NCBI GenBank assembly: GCA_047632595.1
Contig: JBLIDK010000005.1
Location: 1-64,000, forward strand
Length of the DNA: 64,000 bases
DNA from: JBLIDK01 sp047632595
Lineage (GTDB): Bacteria; Bacteroidota; Bacteroidia; Sphingobacteriales; Sphingobacteriaceae
Reading direction: 5' to 3'
This document shows, in pieces, positions 43,743 to 53,300 of this stretch. Each line of letters opens with the position of its first letter. Positions within the stretch are counted from its first letter, which is position 1. The notes under the pieces were generated by a model. It did no database searches, was not told where the DNA came from, and saw only the letters and a list, made by a program, of their open reading frames with translations. A program made the translations under genes and the position numbers.

Positions 43743-43817
43743 TCGGGGTGGCAGGATTCGAACCTGCGACCTCCACGTCCCAAACGTGGCGCGATAACCG
43801 GGCTACGCTACACCCCG
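43743..43817 (-). tRNA. tRNA-Pro (anticodon TGG)
   Basis: The reverse strand folds as a complete cloverleaf: acceptor arms CGGGGTG/CACCCCG, anticodon loop TTTGGGA with TGG, T-loop GGTTCGAATCC, discriminator A. CCA is not encoded. Confidence 0.95.
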
Positions 43818-43835
43818 AACTGGTTATCTTTAATA

Positions 43836-43852
43836 GTGATTCCGCCAAGACT
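43836..43852 (-). repeat. Partial copy of the tRNA-Arg 3' end
   Basis: GTGATTCCGCCAAGACT repeats, with one mismatch, the sequence at 43910-43926 that forms the 3' end of tRNA-Arg (acceptor and T-arm half). The offset is 74 bp, equal to one tRNA length. No integrase gene or element lies between the copies. Confidence 0.5.
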
Positions 43853-43910
43853 TCCCGAAATTCCTTTCAGTCATTCGGGATAGACTTCTCGTCTGTCTCC
43901 AGCACTATCG

Positions 43911-43984
43911 TGATTCCGCCAGGACTCGAACCTGGAACCTATTGCTTAGAAGGCAATTGCTCTATCCAGTTGAGCTACGGAACC
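43911..43984 (-). tRNA. tRNA-Arg (anticodon TCT)
   Basis: The reverse strand gives acceptor arms GGTTCCG/CGGAATC, D-arm GCTCAACTGGATAGAGC, anticodon loop CTTCTAA with TCT, and T-arm CCAGGTTCGAGTCCTGG. Discriminator A; CCA is not encoded. Confidence 0.95.
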
Positions 43985-43990
43985 ATTAAG

Positions 43991-44078
43991 CGGTGAGGGC
44001 GGGATTCGAACCCGCGGTACCCGGTTAGAGTACGGCAGTTTAGCAAACTACTGGTTTCAGCCACTCACCCACCTCACC
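43991..44078 (-). tRNA. tRNA-Ser (anticodon GCT)
   Basis: An 88-base class II tRNA: acceptor arms GGTGAGG/CCTCACC, anticodon loop TTGCTAA with GCT, a long variable arm, T-loop GGTTCGAATCC and discriminator G as required for Ser. It is the first gene of the Ser-Arg-Pro cluster. Confidence 0.95.
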
Positions 44079-44110
44079 TAAAGGTCATAGACCTCCCTTA
44101 AAAGGGAGTG

Positions 44111-44140
44111 CAAATATAGGAATCCTAGAGTTTGAACCAA
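44111..44140 (-). promoter_or_regulatory. Promoter of the tRNA cluster
   Basis: The reverse strand shows TTG (44140-44138), a 19-bp spacer and TATATTTG (44118-44111), a full match to the Bacteroidota consensus, 33 bp before tRNA-Ser. A small hairpin (44093-44108) lies in the leader. Confidence 0.7.
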
Positions 44141-44164
44141 CAATAGAATTGAAAAAATTTTAAA

Positions 44165-45505
44165 TTAATTATATCCTAGGTAATTACTAGGTGAAAATTG
44201 CTTTAATTCTTTCTTAATTTCATTCGAAACTTCCAATGAATCAATGAATTCTGAAACACTTGCTTTGTTGGTAACTGAATTCCGTCTTGTCAAGTTTTTT
44301 AATGCTTCGTATGGTTCTGGGTAGCCTTCTCGTCTTAAAACAGTTTGAATTGCCTCTGCAACCACTGCCCAGTTCGCTTCTAAGTCTGCTTTTATCTTGT
44401 CTTCGTTCAAAACAAGTTTAGAAATTCCCTTCATTATCGACTTCAAAGAAATAACTGTATGTGATATTGGTACTCCAATATTTCTTAGTACTGTTGAATC
44501 TGTCAAATCCCTTTGCAATCTACTAATAGGTAATTTTGATGCTAAATGATCAAATATGGCATTTGCCAATCCTAAATTTCCCTCTGCATTTTCAAAATCT
44601 ATTGGATTAACCTTGTGTGGCATTGCTGATGAACCAACTTCATTTGCAATAATTTTTTGCTTGAAATAATCCATTGAAATATAAGTCCATATATCTCGAC
44701 AAAAATCAATAAGAATGACATTGATTCTGCTCATGCAATTAAACAATGCAGCAAGGTTGTCGTAATGTTCAATTTGAGTGGTTGTTTGTTGTCTTTTTAA
44801 GTCCAACACATCACCAATAAAGTTATTTGCAAACTTCTTCCAATCAATATTTGGGTAAGCCGCTTTATGAGCATTGAAGTTTCCTGTAGCCCCACCAAAT
44901 TTAGCGTCAATTGATAATCTTGACATTTGATCTAATTGCTCCTCAAGTCGCTCAATGAACACCATAATTTCTTTACCTAAAGAAGTAGGAGATGCTGGTT
45001 GACCATGTGTTCTAGCCAACATTGGTATATTCTTCCAGGTAGTTGAAAGACTTCCTAATAATTCTAACAACTCAGATAAAAGTGGCTTATACACCTCTTG
45101 TGTTGCATTTTTTATCATTAAAGGAAATGAAGTGTTGTTTATATCTTGAGAAGTCAAGCCAAAATGAATGAATTCTTTATATTTTTCAAAACCTAAATCA
45201 TCGAATTTATCTTTAATAAAGTATTCAACCGCTTTTACATCATGATTGGTTCTTTTTTCTAATTCCTTTATTGCCAATGCATCATTTTCAGAAAAATCTT
45301 CGTAAATTAATCTTAAGCTTTCAAAATCAGCATCTTTAAGTCCACTTAATTGTGGTAATGGGAGCTTAACAAGAGCAATAAAGTATTCAACTTCAACCAA
45401 TACACGGTATTGCATAAGTGCTGCTTCAGAGAAATAATAAGTTAGTTCTTCTGTTTTAGAATAGTATCTTCCGTCGATTGGAGAAATTGCAGTTATATTT
45501 GACAT
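44165..45505 (-). CDS. purB: Adenylosuccinate lyase
   Basis: A 446-residue fumarase/aspartase-superfamily enzyme of purine synthesis, acting on SAICAR and adenylosuccinate. The superfamily signature is GSSAMPHKVNPIDFENAEGN; the catalytic regions FGLTSQDINNTSF and MLARTHGQPASPTSLGKEI are present. ISPIDGRYYSKTEEL is the typical N-terminus of the longer E. coli-like PurB type. A perfect -7 box (45525-45532) lies 20 bp upstream. It is monocistronic. Confidence 0.95.
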   Translation of the reverse strand: MSNITAISPIDGRYYSKTEELTYYFSEAALMQYRVLVEVEYFIALVKLPLPQLSGLKDADFESLRLIYEDFSENDALAIKELEKRTNHDVKAVEYFIKDKFDDLGFEKYKEFIHFGLTSQDINNTSFPLMIKNATQEVYKPLLSELLELLGSLSTTWKNIPMLARTHGQPASPTSLGKEIMVFIERLEEQLDQMSRLSIDAKFGGATGNFNAHKAAYPNIDWKKFANNFIGDVLDLKRQQTTTQIEHYDNLAALFNCMSRINVILIDFCRDIWTYISMDYFKQKIIANEVGSSAMPHKVNPIDFENAEGNLGLANAIFDHLASKLPISRLQRDLTDSTVLRNIGVPISHTVISLKSIMKGISKLVLNEDKIKADLEANWAVVAEAIQTVLRREGYPEPYEALKNLTRRNSVTNKASVSEFIDSLEVSNEIKKELKQFSPSNYLGYN

Positions 45506-45524
45506 AGATTAAAAAATTAGAATG

Positions 45525-45532
45525 CAAAGTTA
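45525..45532 (-). promoter_or_regulatory. -7 box of purB
   Basis: TAACTTTG on the reverse strand, a perfect TAnnTTTG followed by C, 20 bp before the purB ATG. No -33 TTG is evident at normal spacing. Confidence 0.5.
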
Positions 45533-45586
45533 AGTTTTAGTTAGTGTTTAATAGAAAGGAAATGAAATTCCATTGAAAAAAGACTC

Positions 45587-46151
45587 ATGGACTTAGGTAA
45601 AATGTTGTATTACGAAACAGTAGGAAACCTTATTAACAAGAAAGAACTCCTGCATTTTGATATGAATGACGTAGCAAACAGTTTATCTATTTCAATCGAT
45701 AGATTGATTAAAAATTCTCCTAATAAGGAAGAATTACTTGTTTATTAAGTACAGCATGATGTAGCAGATTTTGAAGAAAAAATCACTGCAGTTACTGACT
45801 TAAAATTAATCCTATTCAGAAAATAATGGAAATTTCAGCCGCATTAGGTTTGTTGTTTTTTTAAAGTTAATCTTAGCTTTTATGCAGATTTAAAAGTTGA
45901 ATACCCAACTGATTTTTGCATTATATCGAGAATTTACTTACGATTTTGGTTATAATCTTTTAAAACATAATATTAAAAGAGGAGTAGAAACTGGCGATTA
46001 TAGAGAAAGTTTAAACTCTGAAATTATTACGCTAATAACATTGAATCAAATTATAGGGTATTTTGATTACCGCTACTCAAATAGAAAACTTAATGCCAGT
46101 AAAGTTTTATGGAAGGTACTTGCTATTTTCTTTACGGAATTACTTTTATAA
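45587..46151 (+). pseudogene. Decayed TetR-family regulator gene
   Basis: From ATG 45587 the frame encodes a TetR helix-turn-helix remnant (HFDMNDVANSLSISIDRLIKN, then NKEELLVY) and stops at 45746. The same frame continues with VQHDVADFEEKITAVTDLKLI to another stop. Further on NLSFYADLKVEYPTDF matches NPKFIHEIQKYYPKAW of the intact TetR at 47232, and after a frameshift near 45915 LYREFTYDFGYNLLKHNIKRG matches LYKEFRDSFAYNIVHDNLERG. So almost the whole gene is present, broken by at least two stops and frameshifts. A functional short protein from 45897-46151 is unlikely. Confidence 0.8.
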
Positions 46152-46195
46152 AGGGTAAAAAGTATTTAGAGGAAAATTGTGTTTAAAAGTTCCGT

Positions 46196-47134
46196 TTAGG
46201 ATTTATTTTTTCTAATGAAATTTAAATTCCGTTTTAACCCTTCAAATTTGGTTCGTTTTACTGCACTTCCTTCAAAAATTTTATCAAAAACATCTTCCGT
46301 TAATTCTTCCCAATCCTTTGATTTCATAGATAATAACCCAGGTTGAGGAGCAAATTTTGCTTCCTTGTTCGGTTTTGAAAATCGGTTCCAAGGACAAACA
46401 TCTTGACAAATATCACAGCCAAAAGCCCAATTATCCATTTTTCCTTCAAATTCAGTTGGAATAATAGTGTCTTTTAATTCAATGGTTAAGTAAGAAATAC
46501 ATTTGGAGCCATTCACATAATACGGACTTTCAATGGCATCTGTTGGACAGGCATCTATGCATTTTGTACAAGTTCCGCAATGATCAGCGACAGGAGTATC
46601 GTACTCCAACTCCAAATCTAAAACTAGTTCACATAAAAAGTAAAAACTGCCAGTTTCTTTAGTTAAGATGTTAGAATGCTTGCCAATCCAACCAATCCCT
46701 GATTTTTGTGCCCATGCTTTTTCTAGGATGGGTGCAGAATCTACAAAAGCCCTTCCTTCAACCTCACCAATTTGTTCACGTATTTGTTGAATTAATAACT
46801 TGAGTTTTTTCTTAACTACCTTATGATAGTCTTTGCCATAGGCATATTTTGATATTTTCGGAGCCGTAGGGTCTTCTTGGCTTTCATCCGTAAAATAATT
46901 GTAGGTTAAACAAACCACTGATTTAGAATTAGGAACTAATTTTGTGGGGTCTAACCTTAAATCAAAATGGTTCTCCATATACTGCATTTTGCCATGTGCA
47001 TTTTTCTTTAACCAAGTCTCCAGTTTTGGAACCTCCTCATCTAAGAACTCAGCTTTAGCTATTTTACAATCTAAAAATCCTAAATTGGAACTTAGAGATT
47101 TAATAATGGCAGTATTTTTGTTTGTATTACTCAA
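46196..47134 (-). CDS. queG: Epoxyqueuosine reductase
   Basis: A 312-residue cobalamin- and iron-sulfur-dependent enzyme that makes queuosine in tRNA from epoxyqueuosine. Signatures are VCLTYNYFTD, YAYGKDYHKVVKKKL, FVDSAPILEKAWAQKSGIGWIGKHSNIL, and two ferredoxin-like clusters, CGTCTKCIDACPTDAI and CDICQDVCPWNRFS. The C-terminus lacks the HEAT-like extension seen in some members. It is divergent from the tetR-efflux operon. Confidence 0.93.
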   Translation of the reverse strand: MSNTNKNTAIIKSLSSNLGFLDCKIAKAEFLDEEVPKLETWLKKNAHGKMQYMENHFDLRLDPTKLVPNSKSVVCLTYNYFTDESQEDPTAPKISKYAYGKDYHKVVKKKLKLLIQQIREQIGEVEGRAFVDSAPILEKAWAQKSGIGWIGKHSNILTKETGSFYFLCELVLDLELEYDTPVADHCGTCTKCIDACPTDAIESPYYVNGSKCISYLTIELKDTIIPTEFEGKMDNWAFGCDICQDVCPWNRFSKPNKEAKFAPQPGLLSMKSKDWEELTEDVFDKIFEGSAVKRTKFEGLKRNLNFIRKNKS

Positions 47135-47206
47135 ATTATCAATTGAAATTTCACTAAAATATTACACCAATGTACGTTAAAACTATTTATTGTTCTTTGG
47201 TTTCTG

Positions 47207-47214
47207 TAGTTTTG
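47207..47214 (+). promoter_or_regulatory. -7 box of the tetR-efflux operon
   Basis: TAGTTTTG, a perfect TAnnTTTG, lies 18 bp before ATG 47232. Its position within the longer open frame that starts at 47190 argues that the real TetR start is 47232. Confidence 0.55.
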
Positions 47215-47231
47215 TGAGGTACATTAATATA

Positions 47232-47852
47232 ATGAATCAACGAGAAAGAATTTTAGAAGCAACCAACGAGCTTTTTTTTCAATACGGTGTTAAGAGCTTT
47301 ACAATGGATGACTTAGCTAAAGAGTTGGGAATTTCAAAAAAGACTATATACGAAGTTTTCGAAAATAAAAATGAACTAGTTAAAGAGGTTATGAATATCA
47401 ACGTTCAATTTGGAATGTTGGCAATGGAAGCTGCAGTAGAAAACGCTATTGATGCTATGGATGCTATGTTAAAAGTGATGAATGTTTCACAGTCTATTTT
47501 AACTAGAGTAAATCCAAAATTCATTCATGAAATTCAAAAATATTATCCTAAAGCATGGATGCTATATAAAGAATTTAGGGATAGTTTTGCTTATAATATT
47601 GTTCATGATAATTTAGAAAGAGGAATTACTGAAGGGCTTTATAGAGAAGATATTGATGTAAATTTGTTAACCTATTACCGACTTGAAGACATTGATTTGA
47701 TTTTTAATCCTAAAAATTTTCCATCATCTAAATTCAACATTGCTTCTACTTATTTAGAAATATCTAAATGTTTCATTTTAGGAATTTCTACGATGAAAGG
47801 GCATAAATTATTTGATTCATATAAAAACCAATTTGAAGAAGCCACTTTATAG
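47232..47852 (+). CDS. TetR/AcrR-family transcriptional regulator
   Basis: A 206-residue regulator read from ATG 47232 (MNQRERILEATNELFFQYG). The HTH is KSFTMDDLAKELGISKKTIYEVFENKNELVK. The C-terminal ligand domain is Bacteroidota-type (YYPKAWMLYKEFRDSFAYNI). An in-frame start at 47190 would add 14 residues but covers the promoter. It is the first gene of the efflux operon, 7 bp before the tolC-like gene, so it probably represses its own operon. A decayed homologue lies about 1 kb upstream. Confidence 0.9.
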   Translation: MNQRERILEATNELFFQYGVKSFTMDDLAKELGISKKTIYEVFENKNELVKEVMNINVQFGMLAMEAAVENAIDAMDAMLKVMNVSQSILTRVNPKFIHEIQKYYPKAWMLYKEFRDSFAYNIVHDNLERGITEGLYREDIDVNLLTYYRLEDIDLIFNPKNFPSSKFNIASTYLEISKCFILGISTMKGHKLFDSYKNQFEEATL

Positions 47853-47859
47853 TTAAAAC

Positions 47860-49188
47860 ATGAAATACCTTTTAGCAGTTTTATTTCTGCTGCTTTTCTC
47901 TAATCACCTATTTTCTCAAGATTCATACGAAATGTCGCTTCAAGAGTGTATAGACTATGCATTTGAGAACAGCCCTTCAATTAAGAATTCGAAATTAAAT
48001 GTTGACCTAGCAACCGCACAGGTCAAAGAAACCACAGGTGTTGGATTACCTCAAGTTGCACTCGAAGCCAATTTTAACGACTTTTTGGAAATTCCCACTA
48101 CATTTTTGCCTGGCGAATTTTCAGGTCAACCTAAAGGCACTTTTACTCCAGTTAAATTTGGTCAACAATACAGTACTTCTGTAGGGGTTAATGTAAATCA
48201 ATTGTTATTCGATGCATCATATATACTCTCTATAAAGGGATCTAAAGTATTTAAAGAATTAGCAATAATTAGAAATGAACAGTCGGAGCAAGAACTAATT
48301 ACAAATGTTTCAAAGGCCTATTATTCGGCTCTATTAACTACAGAAAACCTTGTGCTATTGACAGCAAACAAGTTGAGGTTGGAGAAAATTTTAAATGACA
48401 CTAAGGCTTATTATGACAATGGTTTTGTAGAAAAATTAGATGTCGACCGTTTGCAATTTGAATTCAACAAAGTGTTGGTTGAAGAGAAACGGTTAGTAGG
48501 TTTTGCGGCTCTTGGCTATAGCTTACTGAAATTTCAAATGGGAATGCCAATTGAGGCAAAATTAAGGTTGACTGAAAGTTTAACAGAAATTAAGGCGGAA
48601 AAATTATTTGAATCGGAAGAAACACACTCAAATATTCAGTTAAAGCTATTAGATCAACAAATTGTCTTTCAATCGTTACAAGTAAAAAATGCTAAATATG
48701 CTTTTTTGCCATCGCTTAGTACATTTTTAAACACCAATTTAAATAGTGCAAGTGATGCTTTTGACAGACCTACATTTCAGGAGAACAGCTACACGAGTAC
48801 TCTTATTGGATTAGGTTTTAGATGGAACCTGTTTAACGGTGGTTCAAAATTCGCTAGAATTTCCAAATCAAAAATTGAATTAGATCAGCTAAACAATTCT
48901 AAAGATTTGTTAGAGCTACGTATACAGATACAAATTGAACAGGCTCGAATAAATTATTCGAGCAACATTGAGCTGCTTCAGCTTCAAAAGAAAAATATTG
49001 AACTAGCAAAAGAAATTTTTAGAGTGGAAGAAATTAAATACAACGAAGGTTTAGGTTCAAATACGGATTTAATTATTGCAGAAACTAACTTAAAGGAATC
49101 ATCATTAAATTATACTCAAGCATATTTCGACGCTTTAATTGCAAAATTGGAACTTGAAAATGCCTTGGGAACCCTTTCAAATCAATAG
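47860..49188 (+). CDS. TolC-family outer-membrane efflux protein
   Basis: A 442-residue outer-membrane channel with a signal peptide (residues 1-19, ending LFSQ) and two OEP repeats rich in long helices, with SLQECIDYAFENSPSIKNSKLNVDLA at the start and IGLGFRWNLFNGGSKFARISKSKIELDQ in the second half. It forms the exit duct of the tripartite pump with the following two genes. The stop is 1 bp before the adaptor start. Confidence 0.92.
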   Translation: MKYLLAVLFLLLFSNHLFSQDSYEMSLQECIDYAFENSPSIKNSKLNVDLATAQVKETTGVGLPQVALEANFNDFLEIPTTFLPGEFSGQPKGTFTPVKFGQQYSTSVGVNVNQLLFDASYILSIKGSKVFKELAIIRNEQSEQELITNVSKAYYSALLTTENLVLLTANKLRLEKILNDTKAYYDNGFVEKLDVDRLQFEFNKVLVEEKRLVGFAALGYSLLKFQMGMPIEAKLRLTESLTEIKAEKLFESEETHSNIQLKLLDQQIVFQSLQVKNAKYAFLPSLSTFLNTNLNSASDAFDRPTFQENSYTSTLIGLGFRWNLFNGGSKFARISKSKIELDQLNNSKDLLELRIQIQIEQARINYSSNIELLQLQKKNIELAKEIFRVEEIKYNEGLGSNTDLIIAETNLKESSLNYTQAYFDALIAKLELENALGTLSNQ

Positions 49189-49189
49189 C

Positions 49190-50311
49190 ATGAAACAGAT
49201 ATTTTTTTACATTTTTTTAATGACATTAATTCTATCATGTCAGCCATCAACTGGGAGTGACCCTGAGAATAAACTCAAGGAGTTAATTGCACAGCGAGAA
49301 GAGTTAAATGTTCAAATTTCATCATTAGAAAAGCAATTACTAGATTCTGGGCTAACCGTGTCAAAAAACACTTTAGTTGCAGTTGAAGGAGTAAAAATTA
49401 ACACATTTAATCATTTTGTTAAAGTTCAGGGAAGAGTAGAATCAGACCAAGATATACTGTTTAGAGCGCAAAGCTCTGGTACAGTAAATAAAGTGTTAGT
49501 TAAAACAGGCGACCAAGTTCAATCTGGTCAATTGTTAGTTCAACTTGATGCAGCAATTTTAGAAAACACAATGGCAGAAGCAAAAACTCAGCTGGTTTTT
49601 GCAACTACAATGTTTGCTAAACGAAAGAATCTTTGGGATCAAAAAATAGGTTCAGAAGTAGAGTACTTAACTTCTAAAGCCAATAAAGAATCTCTAGAAA
49701 ATAGAATGAGGGTTCTACAAGAGCAAGTGAAATTAACAAGAATTTCTGCAGTTCAAAGTGGAGTAGTTGATGATGTAATGGTGAAAGTTGGTCAACAAGT
49801 TATGCCAGGAGCACCAATAACACGAGTTTTAAACCTGAAAGATTTAAAAGTGGTAGCCGAAGTTTCTGAAGCCCATGTACAAAATGTTAAAAAAGGAAAT
49901 AATGTTATTGTTGATTTTCCAGATATTAATGAAAGTGTGCAAACTACAATAATGAAAGTTAGCAGTTCCATTGATGAAATTACTAGAACCTTTAAGATTG
50001 AAGTGGACTTGAACAAATTCAAAAAGAATTTCAGTCCAAATATGGTTGCGATTGTAAAAATAAACGACTATTCAAATCCAAAAGCAATTTCAATACCTCA
50101 AAACTTAGTACAAAAAGCTAACGGTGAAATTTATATATACTTAGCTTCTGCAAAGAATAATGGAACGGCAATAAAGAAAAATATTGTTTTAGGAAGAAGT
50201 TATAATGGAACAGTTGAAGTTTTAGAAGGATTAGTGGCAGGAGATTTAATTGTAATCCAAGGTTACCAGGATTTAAATGTCGGTGAGCCAATTAATACAA
50301 TGCAAAATTAA
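49190..50311 (+). CDS. RND efflux periplasmic adaptor (membrane fusion protein), lipoprotein
   Basis: A 373-residue adaptor read from ATG 49190. The lipobox is LILSCQPS, so it is lipid-anchored. A short coiled coil (residues 24-48), the biotinyl-lipoyl half-motifs (AQSSGTVNKVLVKTGDQVQSGQLLVQLD and ISAVQSGVVDDVMVKVGQQVMPG), an alpha-hairpin, and the beta-barrel and proximal domains (ISIPQNLVQKANGEIYIYL) follow in order. The frame is open 17 codons further upstream inside the tolC-like gene, but the lipobox fixes the start. Confidence 0.9.
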   Translation: MKQIFFYIFLMTLILSCQPSTGSDPENKLKELIAQREELNVQISSLEKQLLDSGLTVSKNTLVAVEGVKINTFNHFVKVQGRVESDQDILFRAQSSGTVNKVLVKTGDQVQSGQLLVQLDAAILENTMAEAKTQLVFATTMFAKRKNLWDQKIGSEVEYLTSKANKESLENRMRVLQEQVKLTRISAVQSGVVDDVMVKVGQQVMPGAPITRVLNLKDLKVVAEVSEAHVQNVKKGNNVIVDFPDINESVQTTIMKVSSSIDEITRTFKIEVDLNKFKKNFSPNMVAIVKINDYSNPKAISIPQNLVQKANGEIYIYLASAKNNGTAIKKNIVLGRSYNGTVEVLEGLVAGDLIVIQGYQDLNVGEPINTMQN

Positions 50312-50322
50312 TACTTATTAGT

Positions 50323-53300
50323 GTGAAGGAATACAAACCCACCAGTTGGAGTATAGATAACAGCAATACGATTTTTATTATTACTGCTATTCTAGTCATT
50401 TTTGGATTATACTCCTACAACAACATATCCAAAGAATTATTTCCAGACATTGTTATACCAACAGTATTGGTAGGAACCGTGTACCCAGGTACTTCTCCCG
50501 AGGATATGGAACAACTTGTTACCAGACATATTGAAAAAGAGATAAAATCAATTAGTGGGTTAAAAAAAGTTACCAGTACTTCCATTCAAGATTTTTCTAC
50601 AATAATTGCTGAATTTACTACAGATACTGATGTAGATTTCGCCCGCACAGAGGTAAAAGAAGCTGTAGATAGAGCTAAAGCAGATTTGCCAAATGATTTG
50701 CCTACAGACCCAATGGTAAATGAAATTAATTTTTCAGAAATACCAATTCTATTTGTAAACCTTAGTGGGAACTATGATTTAAATCAATTAAAGCAATTTG
50801 CGGATGAAGCCAAAGACAAATTTGAAACTCTTACTGAAGTAACTAGAGTTGATATAGTTGGTGCTTTGGAAAGGGAAATTCATGTTTTAGTAGATATGTA
50901 TAAGCTACAATCTGCTCAACTTACGCTTAGTGATATAGAAAGAGCTATTGCCAGTGAAAATCTAACAATTTCTGGGGGTAATGTAGACATGAATGGCACC
51001 AAAAGGGCTGTTCGTATTGTTGGGGAGTTTGAGGATGTTTCAGAATTAGATAACATAGTAATTAGAACTTTAAAAGGTGCACCTATTTATTTAAAAGATG
51101 TTGCTGAGATTAGGGATACTTTCAAGGAACAAGAAAGTTTTTCTCGTTTAGATCATAAGAATGTGATAACCCTTAATGTTGTAAAACGTAGTGGTGCAAA
51201 CCTTATAGAAACAATTGATGATATAAAAGTATTGGTTGCAGAGCTACAAGAAGGGTCATTTCCTAATGATTTGAATGTTGTTTTAACGGGAGATCAAAGT
51301 GCACAAACAAGAAACACTTTACAAAACCTAATTAGTTCAATTGTTATGGGCTTTTTGCTTGTAACCTTGGTGTTGATGTTTTTTATGGGAGGCACCAATG
51401 CAATGTTTGTTGGACTTGCAGTTCCGCTTAGTATGATGTTGGCATTCATTTTTATGCCTTTTATTGGATTTTCGTTTAATATGATTGTGCTTTTTGCACT
51501 TCTATTGGCTCTGGGTATAATTGTAGATAACGCCATTGTTGTAGTAGAAAATACCTATAGGATTCTTAATGAAGAAGGATTGCCAGTGAGGCAAGCAGCT
51601 AAAAAAGCAGCGGGACAAGTATTTCAACCTGTTTTAGCAGGTACATTAACAACCTTAGCGCCATTTGTGCCATTAACTTTTTGGCCTGGAATGATTGGGG
51701 AGTTTATGTTTTATTTGCCAATCACTTTAATTGTAACACTAATTGCTTCGTTACTTGTGGCATTTATTATCAATCCGGTGTTTGCAATTACTTTTATGAA
51801 GTCGAAAGATGCAATTCAAAAAAGTTACTTTAAACTAACAGTATCGATTTTAGGATCATTAGCCCTGTTAAGTTACGCATTAGTGTTAACACGGGCTGGT
51901 GGCGCAATTTCTGGACTCTTATGGGGTATTACAGGTTTAATAGCCCTGGTAACTTTAGTGGTGTTTGTAATTTCTGCAATAAAAAGTAGAGAAAGTAAAT
52001 TAATGAGAACCCTTGTTAATGTTCTTCTTTTAGGAATTGTAGTTTCAATAGTCGTTTCAATTACCAACTCATTTAGTGATAGCTATGCCGTTGCTAATTT
52101 TCTTGTATTATTAATTATTTTGGTTTCTATGAATAAATTCTTTTTAGCCGGATTAATCAAATCCTTTCAAGATAAAACGATACCTGCACTAATGAGTGTT
52201 TACAAAAGGTTTCTTGGCTGGAGTTTAAGCGGGAATAGACCAACTGCATTGGTAGTTCTGAGCTTTGTTACACTTATTTGTTTAACAGTACTTTTCGGAT
52301 TTTCTAACCCAAAAGTGGTTTTATTTCCATCATCGGCTCCTAACTTTATCTATACTTATATAACTATGCCTGTAGGTACAGATCAGAAAGTAACTGATTC
52401 TGTGACCAGAGTAGTTGAAGACAAAATTTTTGAAATTTTAGGAGAAGATAACCCAATTGTTGAGTCGGTAATTGCAAATGTTGGAGTAGGAGCAGGAAAC
52501 CCACAAGAAGGTGATCAAAGTGTTACGCCGAACAAGGGTAGAATTACTGTTGCATTTAGAGAATTTCAATATAGGGATGGGGCTGATACTTGGGATGTTT
52601 TAGAACAAATAAGAGCAAATGTTAAAGATATTCCAGGAACAACTATTAAGGTTGAAAAAGAGCAGAACGGTCCTCCCACAGGAAAACCTGTAAATATTGA
52701 AATTGCTGGCGATGATTTAGATGAATTAGCACATACTGCTTCACGATTAAAGTACTTTTTAGATTCATTAAATATTTCAGGAATTGAAGAATTAGCTTCT
52801 AATTTTCAGGATGATAAACCAGAAGTTATTGTAGACATTGATAGGGTAAGGGCGTCAAAATTAGGCTTAACAACAAGTCAAATAGGAACTGAAATTAGAA
52901 CCGCTATTTACGGCAGAGAAGTGTCCAAATATAAAGATGCAGACGATGAATATCCAATTCAATTGAAATTTAAAGATGATCAACGAAACATTGAAGATGT
53001 GATTAATGCAAGAATTACTTACATGGATCAAAATTCCGGTTTAGTTAAACAAGTCCCAATTTCGTCAGTTGCAACTTTAAAATACAATAACACTTATGGT
53101 GGTATAAATAGGAAAAACATGGACAGGGTAATTACTGTTAGTTCAAATGTTTTAACTGGTTTTACACCTAACGAAGTTGTGGCAAGTGTTGAAAAGGAAC
53201 TAGCTAATTTTCAAAGGTCAACCGATATAACTATTAGAATGACTGGTGAACAAGAGGAGCAAGAAGAAACAAGTGCATTCTTATCACTTGCAATGATGAT

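Noticed and set aside
43441..43797. Open frame of 118 codons on the plus strand across the tRNA-flanking region
   Set aside because: It runs through three terminator-like hairpins and the antisense of tRNA-Pro, has no recognisable protein sequence and no promoter; non-coding explanations fit better.
43694..43996. Open frame of 100 codons containing GFEPATST and PPGLEPGTYCL
   Set aside because: These peptide strings are the well-known spurious translation of antisense tRNA genes; the interval is occupied by tRNA-Pro and tRNA-Arg.
45897..46151. Possible small protein of 84 codons
   Set aside because: It is the frameshifted C-terminal remnant of the TetR pseudogene and has no start signal of its own.
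47190..47231. Longer N-terminus for the TetR regulator
   Set aside because: It would translate the -7 box at 47207-47214 and precedes the conserved MNQRERIL start.
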